A stretch of 64,000 nt of DNA, from contig NZ_AOHC02000013.1 in the NCBI RefSeq assembly GCF_000332415.1, positions 1 through 64,000 of the forward strand, written 5' to 3'. A program made the position numbers and the translations under genes. Under the pieces are notes generated by a model. The model did no database searches. It was not told where the DNA came from and saw only the letters and a program-made list of their open reading frames with translations. Every line of letters begins with the position of its first letter. Position 1 is the first letter of the stretch. Source of the DNA: Leptospira weilii serovar Ranarum str. ICFT. Lineage in GTDB: Bacteria > Spirochaetota > Leptospiria > Leptospirales > Leptospiraceae. This document shows positions 29,356 through 62,939 of this stretch, piece by piece.

Positions 29356-29845
29356 CGGCCGCCTTCCGTGAGACTAAAAAATGTGCAGCTACGTAATCCA
29401 TCTTATGATGCGAAAACTTTTCCACTACATCCCTAAATTCTTGTTCCGGCATCAAGAAGGCGGCAGCGAACCAGTTTGCTTCCCATTCGCAAAGATTGGA
29501 ACCGCTTCTGGCGGCAACGATTTGCTTTTGGCCTTCCGAAGAATGCAGAAAATAGTGACCTAACTCATGCGTTAAAGAGAAACGATTTCGTAACGGGCCT
29601 GTGAAGTTCGAAATATAAATTTCGAAATTATTTTTATCGTACACACGAATGGAAGCATCCTGAGTATCATACCATTCTTCTAAAGATACGTAATAGATCT
29701 TACCTCCTAAATCTTGAATTACAGGTTCTAAATCCGTGCCCGCGTGGTATTTTAATTTTTGTGCAATCGATTCAGCCTTTGCAAAAATGGCCTGCTTCGA
29801 AAGATGACAAGCTTCGGCTTGAGGAATATTGTTTGAACTTATCAT
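29324..29845 (-). CDS. ImmA/IrrE-family metallopeptidase
   Basis: 173 residues. The zinc motif is HELGH (93-97) within LTHELGHYFLH, and the third ligand is probably Glu122 in CEWEANWFAAAFLMP, the standard ImmA/IrrE arrangement. Family members cleave repressors or regulators in response to stress or mobile-element signals. No XRE repressor partner is encoded beside it, which is unusual. It is instead followed by the overlapping cyclase-like gene. The start is the first ATG (29845). Confidence 0.9.
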   Translation of the reverse strand: MISSNNIPQAEACHLSKQAIFAKAESIAQKLKYHAGTDLEPVIQDLGGKIYYVSLEEWYDTQDASIRVYDKNNFEIYISNFTGPLRNRFSLTHELGHYFLHSSEGQKQIVAARSGSNLCEWEANWFAAAFLMPEQEFRDVVEKFSHHKMDYVAAHFLVSRKAADVRYDSIFKS

Positions 29846-29882
29846 ACGATTAGTATTTTTTTGGTTTTAAAAAAATCAAGAA

Positions 29883-29914
29883 AAAACTGACCTTCTTTCA
29901 AAGAAGATCAGTTT
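29883..29914. repeat. Long hairpin upstream of immA-like gene
   Basis: AAAACTGA-C-CTTCTTT pairs with AAAGAAG-A-TCAGTTTT around a minimal loop, giving a 15-16-bp stem with one mismatch. It lies 38 bases before the minus-strand start and is flanked by A and T runs, so it could be a bidirectional terminator or a leader structure. Confidence 0.6.
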
Positions 29915-31985
<2,071 letters not shown>

Positions 31986-32103
31986 ACTCGGTCTAACTAT
32001 AGCAGGGATAAAATCCCTGCCGGGAAGTTCGGGCGCTTGTGCTTGACTTCGCGCTTTTTTCTGAGAAATTGACAAAAAACCGTTACAAGTAATAGGAACC
32101 CGA

Positions 32104-34450
<2,347 letters not shown>

Positions 34451-34523
34451 TTAGAATGATGATCGCGTATTGTAACAAACGAAAACCGGAAAATCAAAAC
34501 CGCAAAGAGTCAGAGGCGCTCCT

Positions 34524-34985
<462 letters not shown>

Positions 34986-34987
34986 CC

Positions 34988-38219
<3,232 letters not shown>

Positions 38220-38313
38220 GAAGTTCGTTCTAGATATCGGTGAATTGGTTCATGGGGATATCTAAAACGAATTCCTGTCTTTCGGAAAAGTACGGCGCAA
38301 AGGATCGATGCGG

Positions 38314-38446
38314 GGTCAATAAATTTGTGATTCGGTTCCTTTTTGTATCGAAAGAGGATTTGAAATTTATTGACCGGAGCGGAGAGCCTGGTGGTCGGGT
38401 TGTTTGAAAAAGATTTTCTTTCGGTTCGAAAAAAGCAACCCGACCA
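38314..38446. repeat. Two adjacent long inverted repeats between convergent genes
   Basis: First pair: GGTCAATAAATTT (38314-38326) and its exact complement at 38363-38375. Second pair: TGGTCGGGTTG (38392-38402) and its complement at 38436-38446. Spacers are about 35 bases in both. They may act as bidirectional terminators for the PEGA gene and folC, though neither ends in a T-run. A related structure is at 62704-62765. Confidence 0.75.
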
Positions 38447-38532
38447 TGCGCACGTTTCAAGTGGTTAGTGGCGAGTAGTTAGTGGTTAGGATTTTACAAG
38501 GATCGGTTGTTAAGCGCCGATCGAAAAGTCCG

Positions 38533-40721
<2,189 letters not shown>

Positions 40722-40866
40722 ATTTGATTTTCTCTTTTTTCTTGGTTCGGTTTTACAAACAAGATTTCGGGAGTTTCGATTTCTTCGATTCGTTTCTTGT
40801 TAAATGAAAGGAATCGATTTAAGACTTTTGACTTTTTTGCTCCAAAAGAAGCAAGTTTTAGAGCGA

Positions 40867-40900
<34 letters not shown>

Positions 40901-40903
40901 GAG

Positions 40904-41319
<416 letters not shown>

Positions 41320-41337
41320 ACTCCGTGACACTGCTTT

Positions 41338-41425
41338 CCGCCGAATGATCCGTAGAGAATGAGGCGCCTATTTCAATCAATCGTTCCCGGAAGTAAGTGA
41401 AACGCTTTCTACGGATTTCGTTTCA
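41338..41425. repeat. Dispersed intergenic repeat copy
   Basis: CCGAATGATCCGTAGAGAATG, then GCGCCTATTTCAATC and GTGAAACGCTTTCTACGG, matches 30108-30180. Its first 24 bases also match 243-268 inside the transposase relic (read on the other strand as LTLYGSFGR). It begins 19 bases after the membrane-protein stop. Confidence 0.75.
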
Positions 41426-41702
41426 GGGACGAGTTGAATTGAGTTTCCCGCGTTCTAAAGGATAAAAAAGCGTTCGAGTTTACTATTCGATGGAATAAAA
41501 TCATTGAGATTTGATTCTATAAGAAAAGTTTGTTATTCTAATGAATCCTTCTTTTGGTTTTTTTTAGATCGACTACGAATCCCTATATAATGGAATACTC
41601 TGAATTTTGATACGAGTCCCGGTTTGAGGCGGAATCATCTTAGGCGCTTTGTTATGTAGAGTTCCGAGTAAAAGAAGAAATCTGATTTTATTGAGTGGTT
41701 TT

Positions 41703-41792
41703 ATGGCAGGTGAGAAAAAAGGCAACGCTCGGGTTAGACAGGACGGTCAAATAAAAACCGATTACGGAAGGTTTTATGAAAGGGAATATTAA
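41703..41792 (+). CDS. Possible 29-residue small protein
   Basis: Reads MAGEKKGNARVRQDGQIK followed by TDYGRFYEREY. A GAGTGG lies about eight bases before the ATG. It overlaps the next small frame by 17 bases. Composition is protein-like (basic, hydrophilic), but without comparison data it may be chance. Confidence 0.25.
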   Translation: MAGEKKGNARVRQDGQIKTDYGRFYEREY

Positions 41793-41856
41793 AAACAATA
41801 CTACCGAGCCAAAACCGAATACACCTCCTCCTCCGCAGCAAAATAATAAAAAATAA
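41776..41856 (+). CDS. Possible 26-residue proline-rich small protein
   Basis: Reads MKGNIKNNTTEPKPNT followed by PPPPQQNNKK, with a strong GGAAGG five bases before the ATG. The Pro/Gln/Asn ending resembles C-terminal tails of exported proteins, so it could also be the end of a frame-disrupted gene with the preceding small frame. Confidence 0.3.
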   Translation: MKGNIKNNTTEPKPNTPPPPQQNNKK

Positions 41857-42133
41857 ATTTTGCAAATGAAGAACATCAGGACGAAGTTTTTAAGGCGCGT
41901 CTATTTCACGATTTTCTTTCGTTTGCACGATGAGTGCGGGAGTTCCCACAGGTCGTACGGTTCTATTCTCCACGTCGACCTGCTCGAAAACCGGGGGACT
42001 CTCAAACTACGCTGCAAACCCGCATCCTATTTTTACGCATTGGATTTTATAGATTGAATTTCCCGCACAGCGAGTTTGAAAGGAGCGATTGATAGTTCAT
42101 GTCCGCTGTTTTTGCGACTCGGAACGGAAACTT
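41857..42133. other. Remainder of the 41320-42133 gap
   Basis: Contains GCGGGAGTTCCCACAGG at 41937-41953, the second dispersed near-palindromic motif. No gene recognised. Confidence 0.5.
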
Positions 42134-43594
<1,461 letters not shown>

Positions 43595-43596
43595 CC

Positions 43597-46139
<2,543 letters not shown>

Positions 46140-46143
46140 TCCT

Positions 46144-46605
46144 ATGTCTTTGCATATAGGTCTTTATAGACCCGAAATTCCTCCCAACACCGGAAACATA
46201 GCGAGACTTTGTGTGGCTTTGGGAGCGGAGCTTCACATCATCGGACAAGCGTCGTTCGATCTTTCCGAAAAGGCGGCGCGCAGAGCCGGACTGGATTACT
46301 GGGATAAAGTGAAAATTTCCCTCCATTCTTCTTTAGAAGAATATAAAGCGGCGCTTCCTTCCGGAATCGATCCGTATTTGATTTCGGTTTACGGTACACA
46401 TTCTTACACCGCCGTACGATATAAAGACGGAGACGCTTTTTTGTTCGGAAACGAAACTTCGGGAGTTCCCGCAGAGATTAAAAATTCCTGGAGTGAGGAA
46501 CGGATCTTAAAAATTCCGATGGAAGATTCTTCCCGTTGTTTGAACTTAAGCAATTCAGTCGCCGTCATTTCATACGAAGCGATGCGTCAAATTAAGTCCT
46601 GGTAA
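46144..46605 (+). CDS. trmL: tRNA (cytidine/uridine-34-2'-O)-methyltransferase
   Basis: 153 residues, the normal TrmL length. SPOUT motifs: IGLYRPEIPPNTGNIARLC at the start, FLFGNETSGVP, and the knot LNLSNSVAVISYEAMRQ. It methylates the ribose of the wobble nucleotide in tRNA-Leu isoacceptors. It closely follows the S1-domain gene in an apparent operon. Confidence 0.93.
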   Translation: MSLHIGLYRPEIPPNTGNIARLCVALGAELHIIGQASFDLSEKAARRAGLDYWDKVKISLHSSLEEYKAALPSGIDPYLISVYGTHSYTAVRYKDGDAFLFGNETSGVPAEIKNSWSEERILKIPMEDSSRCLNLSNSVAVISYEAMRQIKSW

Positions 46606-46650
46606 AAACGGATTTACACTTTCATAATTCCGCATCTCAATGGATAAAGT

Positions 46651-47319
<669 letters not shown>

Positions 47320-47324
47320 TTCTT

Positions 47325-49325
<2,001 letters not shown>

Positions 49326-49342
49326 CAAAAAGGAAATCCATT

Positions 49343-49936
<594 letters not shown>

Positions 49937-50065
49937 ACGAGTCGTCGGATCCGATCGATTTTCGATTGAATGAATTTACGATAATTTTCAGAGCCGAAAC
50001 TTAGATCCATTTTAATCACTTCCCGCGCAGGGCCGTTTCACGATGTATTCTTCATTAGAAAAATC

Positions 50066-50548
<483 letters not shown>

Positions 50549-50729
50549 AGATGACTCTTTCGATAAATTCTAGCAAAGGTTTGGAAAAAAACCACTGAAA
50601 TCTCGGGCTGAAAAATCGATTTGAAAACCGTTTCGTACGAAAAAACGGTAGGAAATAAATTTCAAAAATCGCGAATTGAAGTGAAAAAGATTCGATTTGA
50701 ATCTTTTACGTAAAAGAGTGAGTGTTACC

Positions 50730-51935
<1,206 letters not shown>

Positions 51936-52021
51936 AACTGAATATTCTAAGAATAAAATATTCAGGAATCGAGATGATTTTCGGCTTTTCGCGCGCCGGG
52001 TCGTCGCTCAAAACTCGAACG

Positions 52022-52714
<693 letters not shown>

Positions 52715-52795
52715 AAACCCAGAAAGTAAAATTTTAATGCGACTTACAAGCCATTTTTGATATCGCAATTCATTCGGAGATGCAAAAAGGCCGGG

Positions 52796-53503
<708 letters not shown>

Positions 53504-53644
53504 TAAACCTCGAAGCGCGCGCTTCGATAACCAACCCCTAGAACGTTCCGAGATATAGAAAGGAGAAAAATTCCGTTTCGAAGAAAGAATTTTACTTGAG
53601 AAAGAGCGACGATCCTTTACGAAGAGTTCGATTTAAGGAAAATT

Positions 53645-54649
<1,005 letters not shown>

Positions 54650-54745
54650 TATCGGAAACGAGCCATTGCTCAAAAAGAAAGGTTTTAATCAATCATATTA
54701 TCATTCGAATCAAATTGAAGAGTATGGATCTGTATAATAAGATAT

Positions 54746-55612
<867 letters not shown>

Positions 55613-55751
55613 TATTATCTTGAATTTAGAATTGTAATACAGTGAAACGAACGGGTTTATACGAAACATTTCGAAAATATTCCATTTATTGAATGAATCT
55701 TAGAATTCAACTTTCGGTTCTGCGGTATCACATTCTGAGGGTTATGTTTGT

Positions 55752-56645
55752 TTAAGAATGATAAGAATCAAATCGGCTTTTGGTCTCACGAACCAAGGTT
55801 TCCGCGAGTTTTGATAAACTCGGACGAATCGTTTTCTTGTGACAAAGGTAGAATTTTCTTTCTACGAACAATTCCGGAATCGGAATCACTTTGAGTTTGG
55901 AAGTTAGGCTGTATTCCGATAAAAATCCGATTCCCAGATCGGCTTCGATGCTTTTGATCACGGACTCCACACTTCTCAGTTCCATTGCGATTTTCGGACG
56001 AAACGTTTTTCTGAGCGAGCGGATTTTCTTTTCAACGGCCTTTCGAATCGCAGAAGCAGAATGAAAGAATACGAACGGTTCTTCTTGGATAACTTTGAGG
56101 GTCGGCTTTTTTTTCTGAAAAATTTTATGCGCCTTTGACGCAACCGGAACGATTTTGTCCGAAAGAAATTCTCTGGAAATGAGCCCCGGTTCGTTGACCG
56201 GTCCGGTTAGAATTCCCAAGTCGACTTCGTTTAACAAAATCGCTTCCTTTGTCTCCAAGGAATCTCCTTCTCTTACGGAGAGGACGAGATCCGAGTGATC
56301 CTTTCGAATTTTCTTTAAAATTTCCGGAAGAATCCAAGCGGATACGGTTCCTCCCGCCGAGATGGAAAATTCTCCCGAAAGTTCATTGCCCGGTTCTTTC
56401 ATTCCGGATTTTAATTCTTCCCAGAGTTCCCGCATTCTGATCGCGTAACTTGAGAATATTTCCCCTTCGTATGTGAGCCGTATTTGTCTAGGACCTCTTT
56501 CAAAAAGAGTGGCTCCCAATTCTTTTTCCAAAAGAAAAATCTGACGCGAAAGAGCGGGTTGTGTGAGTCCCAATTTTCCCGCAGCCTTCTGAAACGTTCC
56601 CGCGTCCCTGATTTCGAGGAAGTATCGGATCTGTCTGAATTCCAT
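55752..56645 (-). CDS. LysR-family transcriptional regulator, probably of leuCD
   Basis: 297 residues. The N-terminal winged helix reads MEFRQIRYFLEIRDAGTFQK and LTQPALSRQIFLLEKELGA. The remaining two-subdomain effector region includes GELSFSISAGG-like sequence and the usual SVESVIKSIEADLGIGFL. Divergent orientation from leuC with a shared 99-base gap containing a perfect palindrome makes leuCD the likely target, by analogy with other LysR pairs; the effector may be a leucine-pathway intermediate. Confidence 0.85.
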   Translation of the reverse strand: MEFRQIRYFLEIRDAGTFQKAAGKLGLTQPALSRQIFLLEKELGATLFERGPRQIRLTYEGEIFSSYAIRMRELWEELKSGMKEPGNELSGEFSISAGGTVSAWILPEILKKIRKDHSDLVLSVREGDSLETKEAILLNEVDLGILTGPVNEPGLISREFLSDKIVPVASKAHKIFQKKKPTLKVIQEEPFVFFHSASAIRKAVEKKIRSLRKTFRPKIAMELRSVESVIKSIEADLGIGFLSEYSLTSKLKVIPIPELFVERKFYLCHKKTIRPSLSKLAETLVRETKSRFDSYHS

Positions 56646-56657
56646 CGTGTCCTTAAT

Positions 56658-56676
56658 CTATAACTTTTAGTTATAG
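56658..56676. promoter_or_regulatory. Palindromic candidate LysR operator
   Basis: CTATAACT-TTT-AGTTATAG is a perfect 8+3+8 inverted repeat containing a T-N11-A core, the usual LysR-box form. It lies 13 bases upstream of the regulator's start codon and about 70 upstream of leuC, consistent with autorepression and control of leuCD. Confidence 0.75.
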
Positions 56677-56696
56677 TGTCAATCAATCCTATTTAT

Positions 56697-56725
56697 TTGC
56701 ATTATATGGTTTTTTCTGCTACCTT
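56697..56725 (+). promoter_or_regulatory. Candidate leuC promoter
   Basis: TTGCAT (56697-56702) is followed after 17 bases by TACCTT (56720-56725), a plausible sigma-70 pair. GGGAGGGG provides a strong ribosome site just before the ATG at 56745. Confidence 0.5.
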
Positions 56726-56744
56726 CTTTTTATAGGGAGGGGAT

Positions 56745-58157
56745 ATGGCCGGTAAAACGTTATACGATAAAATTTGGGAATCCAGAGTAGTCGCGGCGGA
56801 CGGAGAAGAGGATATTTTATACGTGGATAGACATCTTCTTCACGAAGTGACTTCTCCTCAGGCTTTTACCGCTTTGAAAGAGAGGGGAAGATCCGTTCGC
56901 AGAAAAGATAAAACTCTTGCGATCATGGATCATAACGTTTCCACGAGAAACAGGGATTGGGGCGGAACGGGAGAAGTTTCCAAAAAACAAATGGAACAAC
57001 TTTCTCTGAATTGTGCGGAGTTCGGAATTGATCTTTTGGATATCAACCATCCGGATCAGGGAGTCGTTCATGTAGTCGGTCCGGAGTTGGGACTCACGTT
57101 ACCCGGAACCGTAATCGTTTGCGGCGATTCACATACCTCCACACACGGAGCATTCGGCGCTTTTGCTTTGGGGATCGGGACGAGTGAGATAGAACACGTC
57201 TTGGCAACGCAGACGATTCGTCTTAAAAAATCGAAAAATCTTTTGGTAAAAATTACGGGAAAACTTTCTTCGGATGTAACGGCCAAGGACCTCGCCTTAT
57301 ATCTGATCGGAAAAATCGGAACCGACGGAGGGCAGGGAGCCGTTATTGAATATTCGGGAGAGGTGATCGAAAGATTCTCGATGGAAGAAAGAATGACTCT
57401 TTGCAATCTATGTGTCGAGGCGGGAGCGAGAGCCGGTTTGATCGCTCCCGATCGAACTACCTTTGACTATCTTGCTGGAAGAGATTACAGCCCAAAGGCG
57501 GAGGAATTTATCAAAAAAGTGGAATATTGGAAAACCTTAAAGTCCGATGAAGACGCTTTATTCGATAAGGTAATCGTTTTGGACGCTGCGGAAGTTTCAC
57601 CGATGGTTACCTGGGGAACCAATCCGGGTCAAGTGGTTCCCGTTGTTTCTCAGGTTCCCGATCCGGATTCTTTTTTAGATCTCGAAACAAGGGCAGCGGC
57701 AAGAAGATCCTTGGAATACATGGGATTAAACCCGGGTGAAAACATGAACTCCGTAAAAATCGATAAAGTATTCATCGGTTCGTGTACGAACGCCCGTATC
57801 GAAGATATTCGAAAAGTCGCCCGTATCGCGGAAGGAAGAAAGGTGTCGCCTAACGTGACAGCGATTGTCGTTCCCGGTTCCGGAAGAGTAAAACGCCAAG
57901 CCGAACAGGAGGGTTTGGATAAAGTTCTTATCCAGGCCGGCTTTGAATGGAGACTGCCCGGATGTTCCATGTGTCTCGGAATGAACGACGACTATTTGCT
58001 TCCCGGAGAAAGATGCGCTTCCACTTCCAATCGTAACTTCGAGGGAAGACAAGGAAGAGGCGGGAGGACACATTTGGTGAGTCCGGAAACGGCGGCAATT
58101 GCTGCGGTCTTGGGGAGATTCGGAACCTTTCAAGAATTACAGGAGGAAAGAGTATGA
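56745..58157 (+). CDS. leuC: 3-isopropylmalate dehydratase large subunit
   Basis: 470 residues. [12 protein letters not shown] and [16 protein letters not shown] are LeuC start signatures. The 4Fe-4S ligands are in [12 protein letters not shown] and GCSMCLGMN, with [19 protein letters not shown]. It isomerises 2- to 3-isopropylmalate with LeuD in leucine synthesis. LeuD overlaps by 4 bases. Confidence 0.97.
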   Translation: MAGKTLYDKIWESRVVAADGEEDILYVDRHLLHEVTSPQAFTALKERGRSVRRKDKTLAIMDHNVSTRNRDWGGTGEVSKKQMEQLSLNCAEFGIDLLDINHPDQGVVHVVGPELGLTLPGTVIVCGDSHTSTHGAFGAFALGIGTSEIEHVLATQTIRLKKSKNLLVKITGKLSSDVTAKDLALYLIGKIGTDGGQGAVIEYSGEVIERFSMEERMTLCNLCVEAGARAGLIAPDRTTFDYLAGRDYSPKAEEFIKKVEYWKTLKSDEDALFDKVIVLDAAEVSPMVTWGTNPGQVVPVVSQVPDPDSFLDLETRAAARRSLEYMGLNPGENMNSVKIDKVFIGSCTNARIEDIRKVARIAEGRKVSPNVTAIVVPGSGRVKRQAEQEGLDKVLIQAGFEWRLPGCSMCLGMNDDYLLPGERCASTSNRNFEGRQGRGGRTHLVSPETAAIAAVLGRFGTFQELQEERV

Positions 58158-58747
58158 ATCAAGCGTGGACAAAACACAAAGGGATCGCGGTTCCTCTGTA
58201 TAGAAAAGATATCGATACGGATCAAATTCTTCCGAAACAATTTATGAAGAAGACGGAACGTACCGGTTTTGGAGTTCATCTATTTCATAACTGGAGATAC
58301 TCGGATGACGAGGGTAGAATACAGAATCCGAATTTCGTTTTAAATCAACTTCGTTACAAGTTCGGGTCCGTTTTGATTGCGGGCGAAAATTTTGGATGTG
58401 GTTCGAGTAGAGAACATGCTCCTTGGGCGTTGGCGGATTACGGTTTTAAGGTCGTGATCGCTCCTTCCTTTGCGGATATTTTTTTCGGGAATTGTGCTAA
58501 GAACGGAATTGTTTTGGTAAAACTTTCTTTTGAAGAAGTGAAAGAAATCTTGGAGTTCGTGATCGCCAACGAAGGTGCGGAAGCGACTGTGGATTTGGAC
58601 GCGTTCGTTCTTTTTGTCGGTAATCAGGAATATCGTTTTATGCTGTCCGAATCTTTTGTAAATCGGATTCGAAACGGTTGGGATGATATCGATCTAACGA
58701 TGAAATACTTAACAAAGATCGTGGATTTTGAAATGTCACTTTCGTAA
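58154..58747 (+). CDS. leuD: 3-isopropylmalate dehydratase small subunit
   Basis: 197 residues, standard LeuD length. [19 protein letters not shown] at the start and [18 protein letters not shown] in the swivelling domain are family signatures. It starts at an ATG overlapping the leuC stop (ATGA), so the subunits are co-translated. Confidence 0.97.
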   Translation: MNQAWTKHKGIAVPLYRKDIDTDQILPKQFMKKTERTGFGVHLFHNWRYSDDEGRIQNPNFVLNQLRYKFGSVLIAGENFGCGSSREHAPWALADYGFKVVIAPSFADIFFGNCAKNGIVLVKLSFEEVKEILEFVIANEGAEATVDLDAFVLFVGNQEYRFMLSESFVNRIRNGWDDIDLTMKYLTKIVDFEMSLS

Positions 58748-59215
58748 GAATTTTAGAGCCGATTCGAAAATCAAAATTGTTTTAAAAAAATAAATGCCGT
58801 TTTTTGAATCGGTTCTTTGGATGCGGGAAATTGTCTCGAAACATCATTTTACTTTATCAAAAATGTTAGGTCGGTAGGACAAGCGCCTCAATCGATCCCG
58901 TTCGATTTTACAAACCAGTGGAATAGTTTGAAGATAAATCCGAACTGTCCAAACCACTTGAAACGTGGGAGTTCCCGCATTTTACGAAATGGATCGTGCC
59001 TTTCAACAAATCGTTGTCAGTCTCTCCTGCAATTTCTTTTTCAGAATAACAAACACCGTCCGTTTTAGAAAGATCATAAGGCTCCAGATTATAAATATTT
59101 TTTTGATCATTTGCGCATTTTTAATTGTTTTATAATTAGAAGTTCATTTATTACAAATCAATAAATTCAAAAAAATGAGTTGAGTCCTTTTTTTGTATGA
59201 TAAAAATGTGATCTT
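58748..59215. repeat. Gap after leuCD with dispersed motif
   Basis: 468 bases. An imperfect hairpin (GAGCCGATTC near 58755 with GAATCGGTTC near 58806) may terminate leuCD. ACTTGAAACGTGGGAGTTCC followed by CGCA near 58959 is a copy of the second dispersed motif. The last 100 bases are very AT-rich upstream of lpxD. No gene recognised. Confidence 0.55.
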
Positions 59216-60232
59216 ATGAAAGCCAAAGATTTAGCGAAAATACTCGGTGTAGCGCTTAAGGGTAACGGAGAAATGGATGTCAACGGAATCGGAGACATTG
59301 AAAATCATTCCAATGTTCTACCGGATCGAATTTACTATTTCGAAGCGAAAAAATATCTTACCTCCAATCCGAAAGTAAAACAGGTTCGATTGGCGCTTAC
59401 CATTCCGTCTTTGGCCGGTGAGTTTTCCTCGGCATTGATCGTTCCGGAACCTCAGGCAAGAATCAAATTTATAGAATTACTTTCTCTTTTTGAAAAGAAA
59501 CCGAAATCCATTACTTCTTCTATTTCCGATAGGGCGAGTATTCATGAAAATGCTAAATTAGGAAAGAATGTTACGATTATGGACTTTGTGGTGATCCAGG
59601 AGAACGTGGAGATCGGAGACAATTGTCAAATTTATCCGAATGTCGTCGTGGAAAGCGGAGCGAAAATCGGGGAAGATACCGTATTAAAATCGGGAGTTGT
59701 GATCGGTTACGATTGTATTTTAGGAAAACGGAATCTCATCCATGCAAATACGGTCATCGGCGCGGACGGTTTCGGTTTTTATGATAAGGGCGGGGTTCGT
59801 CACAAAATTCCTCAGATCGGAAACGTCGTTATCGGAGATTATGTGGAAATGGGAGCTTGTTGTACGGTGGATCGCGCGACGATCGAAACCACAACCGTCG
59901 GAAATCATACGAAATTCGACGATCACGTTCACATCGCTCACAATTGTAGGGTCGGTAACTACGTTTTCATCGCCGGTGGAACGGTCCTGGCCGGTTCCGT
60001 TACTTTAGAAGACGGTGTTATCATGGGCGGCCAAGCGGCGGTCGCGGAAGGAATCACGATGAAGAAGGGATCGATCCTTTTGGGAATGTCGGGTCTTACC
60101 GAAAACAGCACGGAAAAAGTCGCTTACTTCGGCATTCCCGCAAAACCCGCGTTGGAAATGCACCGAATTCATTCTTCCTTGTCTAAACTTCCGGAGCTCG
60201 TGAGAGAACATAGAAATCGATCCCAGGGTTAG
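59216..60232 (+). CDS. lpxD: UDP-3-O-acylglucosamine N-acyltransferase
   Basis: 338 residues. The N-terminal uridine-binding domain (about 1-100) precedes a left-handed beta-helix of hexapeptide repeats (IGDNCQIYPNVVVESGAKIG). The catalytic His is in FDDHVHIAHNCRVG. A short helical C-terminus (HRIHSSLSKLPELVREH) closes the trimer. It adds the N-linked acyl chain in lipid A synthesis. Confidence 0.93.
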   Translation: MKAKDLAKILGVALKGNGEMDVNGIGDIENHSNVLPDRIYYFEAKKYLTSNPKVKQVRLALTIPSLAGEFSSALIVPEPQARIKFIELLSLFEKKPKSITSSISDRASIHENAKLGKNVTIMDFVVIQENVEIGDNCQIYPNVVVESGAKIGEDTVLKSGVVIGYDCILGKRNLIHANTVIGADGFGFYDKGGVRHKIPQIGNVVIGDYVEMGACCTVDRATIETTTVGNHTKFDDHVHIAHNCRVGNYVFIAGGTVLAGSVTLEDGVIMGGQAAVAEGITMKKGSILLGMSGLTENSTEKVAYFGIPAKPALEMHRIHSSLSKLPELVREHRNRSQG

Positions 60233-60419
60233 TTAGCGCCTTGGTTTTAGAACTTAAAGTCCGGAGTTATATTCAAAACTACTCATGAAATCACAACGCG
60301 CGTGTGCGGGGTATCTTACGATCACTTGGCAAGTTTTATGACCTTACGCCATCGATTGGAAAGAAGGATTGAATCTACCTTTCCATTGTCGAGATTGGCA
60401 AAAGAGGTTCATTGTTTTT

Positions 60420-61322
<903 letters not shown>

Positions 61323-61386
61323 TTTTATAAATTTGTTGTGGGAAAGTTTTAGGACTAATTCTTATCGACGATATTCTCGCCCGCTT

Positions 61387-61608
61387 TTAACCCCAATGGC
61401 TTTTGTAGTAATGAGTTCCGGATGGGGCGATTTCAAAACCTTCCGGATGTTCGACCACGAACCTGGATTCTTTTAAATCCTCCAGATGCGGTCTGAGTCG
61501 ATGCGCCGATTGAGCCGTGCTGATTTCTAAATTTTCCATGGTTGTCATTTTTCCCGATTGAGAAGCGTGATAAATATCCTGAAAAATTTGAGTGGAGAGA
61601 GAATTCAT
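61387..61608 (-). CDS. Small winged-helix-like protein
   Basis: About 73 residues from the ATG at 61608, chosen over one seven codons upstream because GGAGAG precedes it at normal spacing. MTTMENLEISTAQSAHRLRP and LEDLKESRFVVEHPEGFEI read like a winged helix with a beta hairpin. It may be a small DNA-binding regulator. No partner is adjacent. Confidence 0.6.
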   Translation of the reverse strand: MNSLSTQIFQDIYHASQSGKMTTMENLEISTAQSAHRLRPHLEDLKESRFVVEHPEGFEIAPSGTHYYKSHWG

Positions 61609-61869
61609 AGGACTCTCCTTATCTTTCAATTCTCAGTCGTTTTGTGTCAAAGAGATTTTACGGATCTCCATAAAACCAAACATTTTTTCGTAGAATTTGT
61701 GATTTATAACAACCCGCGAAACACAAAAAGAAACATTCCTTCCTTTTCATGTTTCATGAAATTACTTTTGTTTGAAAAAGAGACGTTATGACGTTCTTCG
61801 ATTCGATTTTCGTTTCCTTTCCAAGAAAAAGAATGGAAAATGATTCAGCCTAGAGGATAATCGTTGCCC

Positions 61870-62481
<612 letters not shown>

Positions 62482-62641
62482 ACGCGATCCTTAGAGGGTT
62501 AGTTGAGGAAAACGACATTATTCACGGTAATAGAGCGATTAGACTTTAACAAAGCATGATTTTTCTCTTCTGTAGATTATTCTGAAATCGGATCCCTGAA
62601 ATCTATTTAACGTGAGTTCGGCCTAAAAAAGTTTGGGCGAA

Positions 62642-62765
62642 TCCGGCCTGGGTAGGCCGGACCTATCTCGCGAAGCGAGATTGAGTTTTTTACTTTCTGC
62701 TCTGATCAACAAATTGACGGATCGATCGAAAAACGGTTTTCTTTCGTCATTTCAATTTGTTGATC
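62642..62765. repeat. Hairpin cluster in the gap before the glutathione peroxidase gene
   Basis: TCCGGCCT/AGGCCGGA (62642-62661) and ATCTCGC/GCGAGAT (62665-62681) are GC-rich hairpins, the second followed by TGAGTTTTTTA and a possible terminator. Then GATCAACAAATTGA (62704-62717) pairs exactly with 62752-62765 over a 34-base spacer, as in the repeats at 38314-38446. The rest of the gap 62482-62939 holds no gene. Confidence 0.7.
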
Positions 62766-62939
62766 TCGCTTCAATCGCTTTCGCATTGGTTACGCCGAAC
62801 TCAAGTTATTTACTAGGATTCAGTGAATAGAATTCAGTTATATTTTCCTAATAGATGGATTGGACTTTGTGTCGACACTTTCGAAAAACGATTGAATCCG
62901 ATACGAATTCGGATTTAAATTCATGGAAGAGGTCGATCC

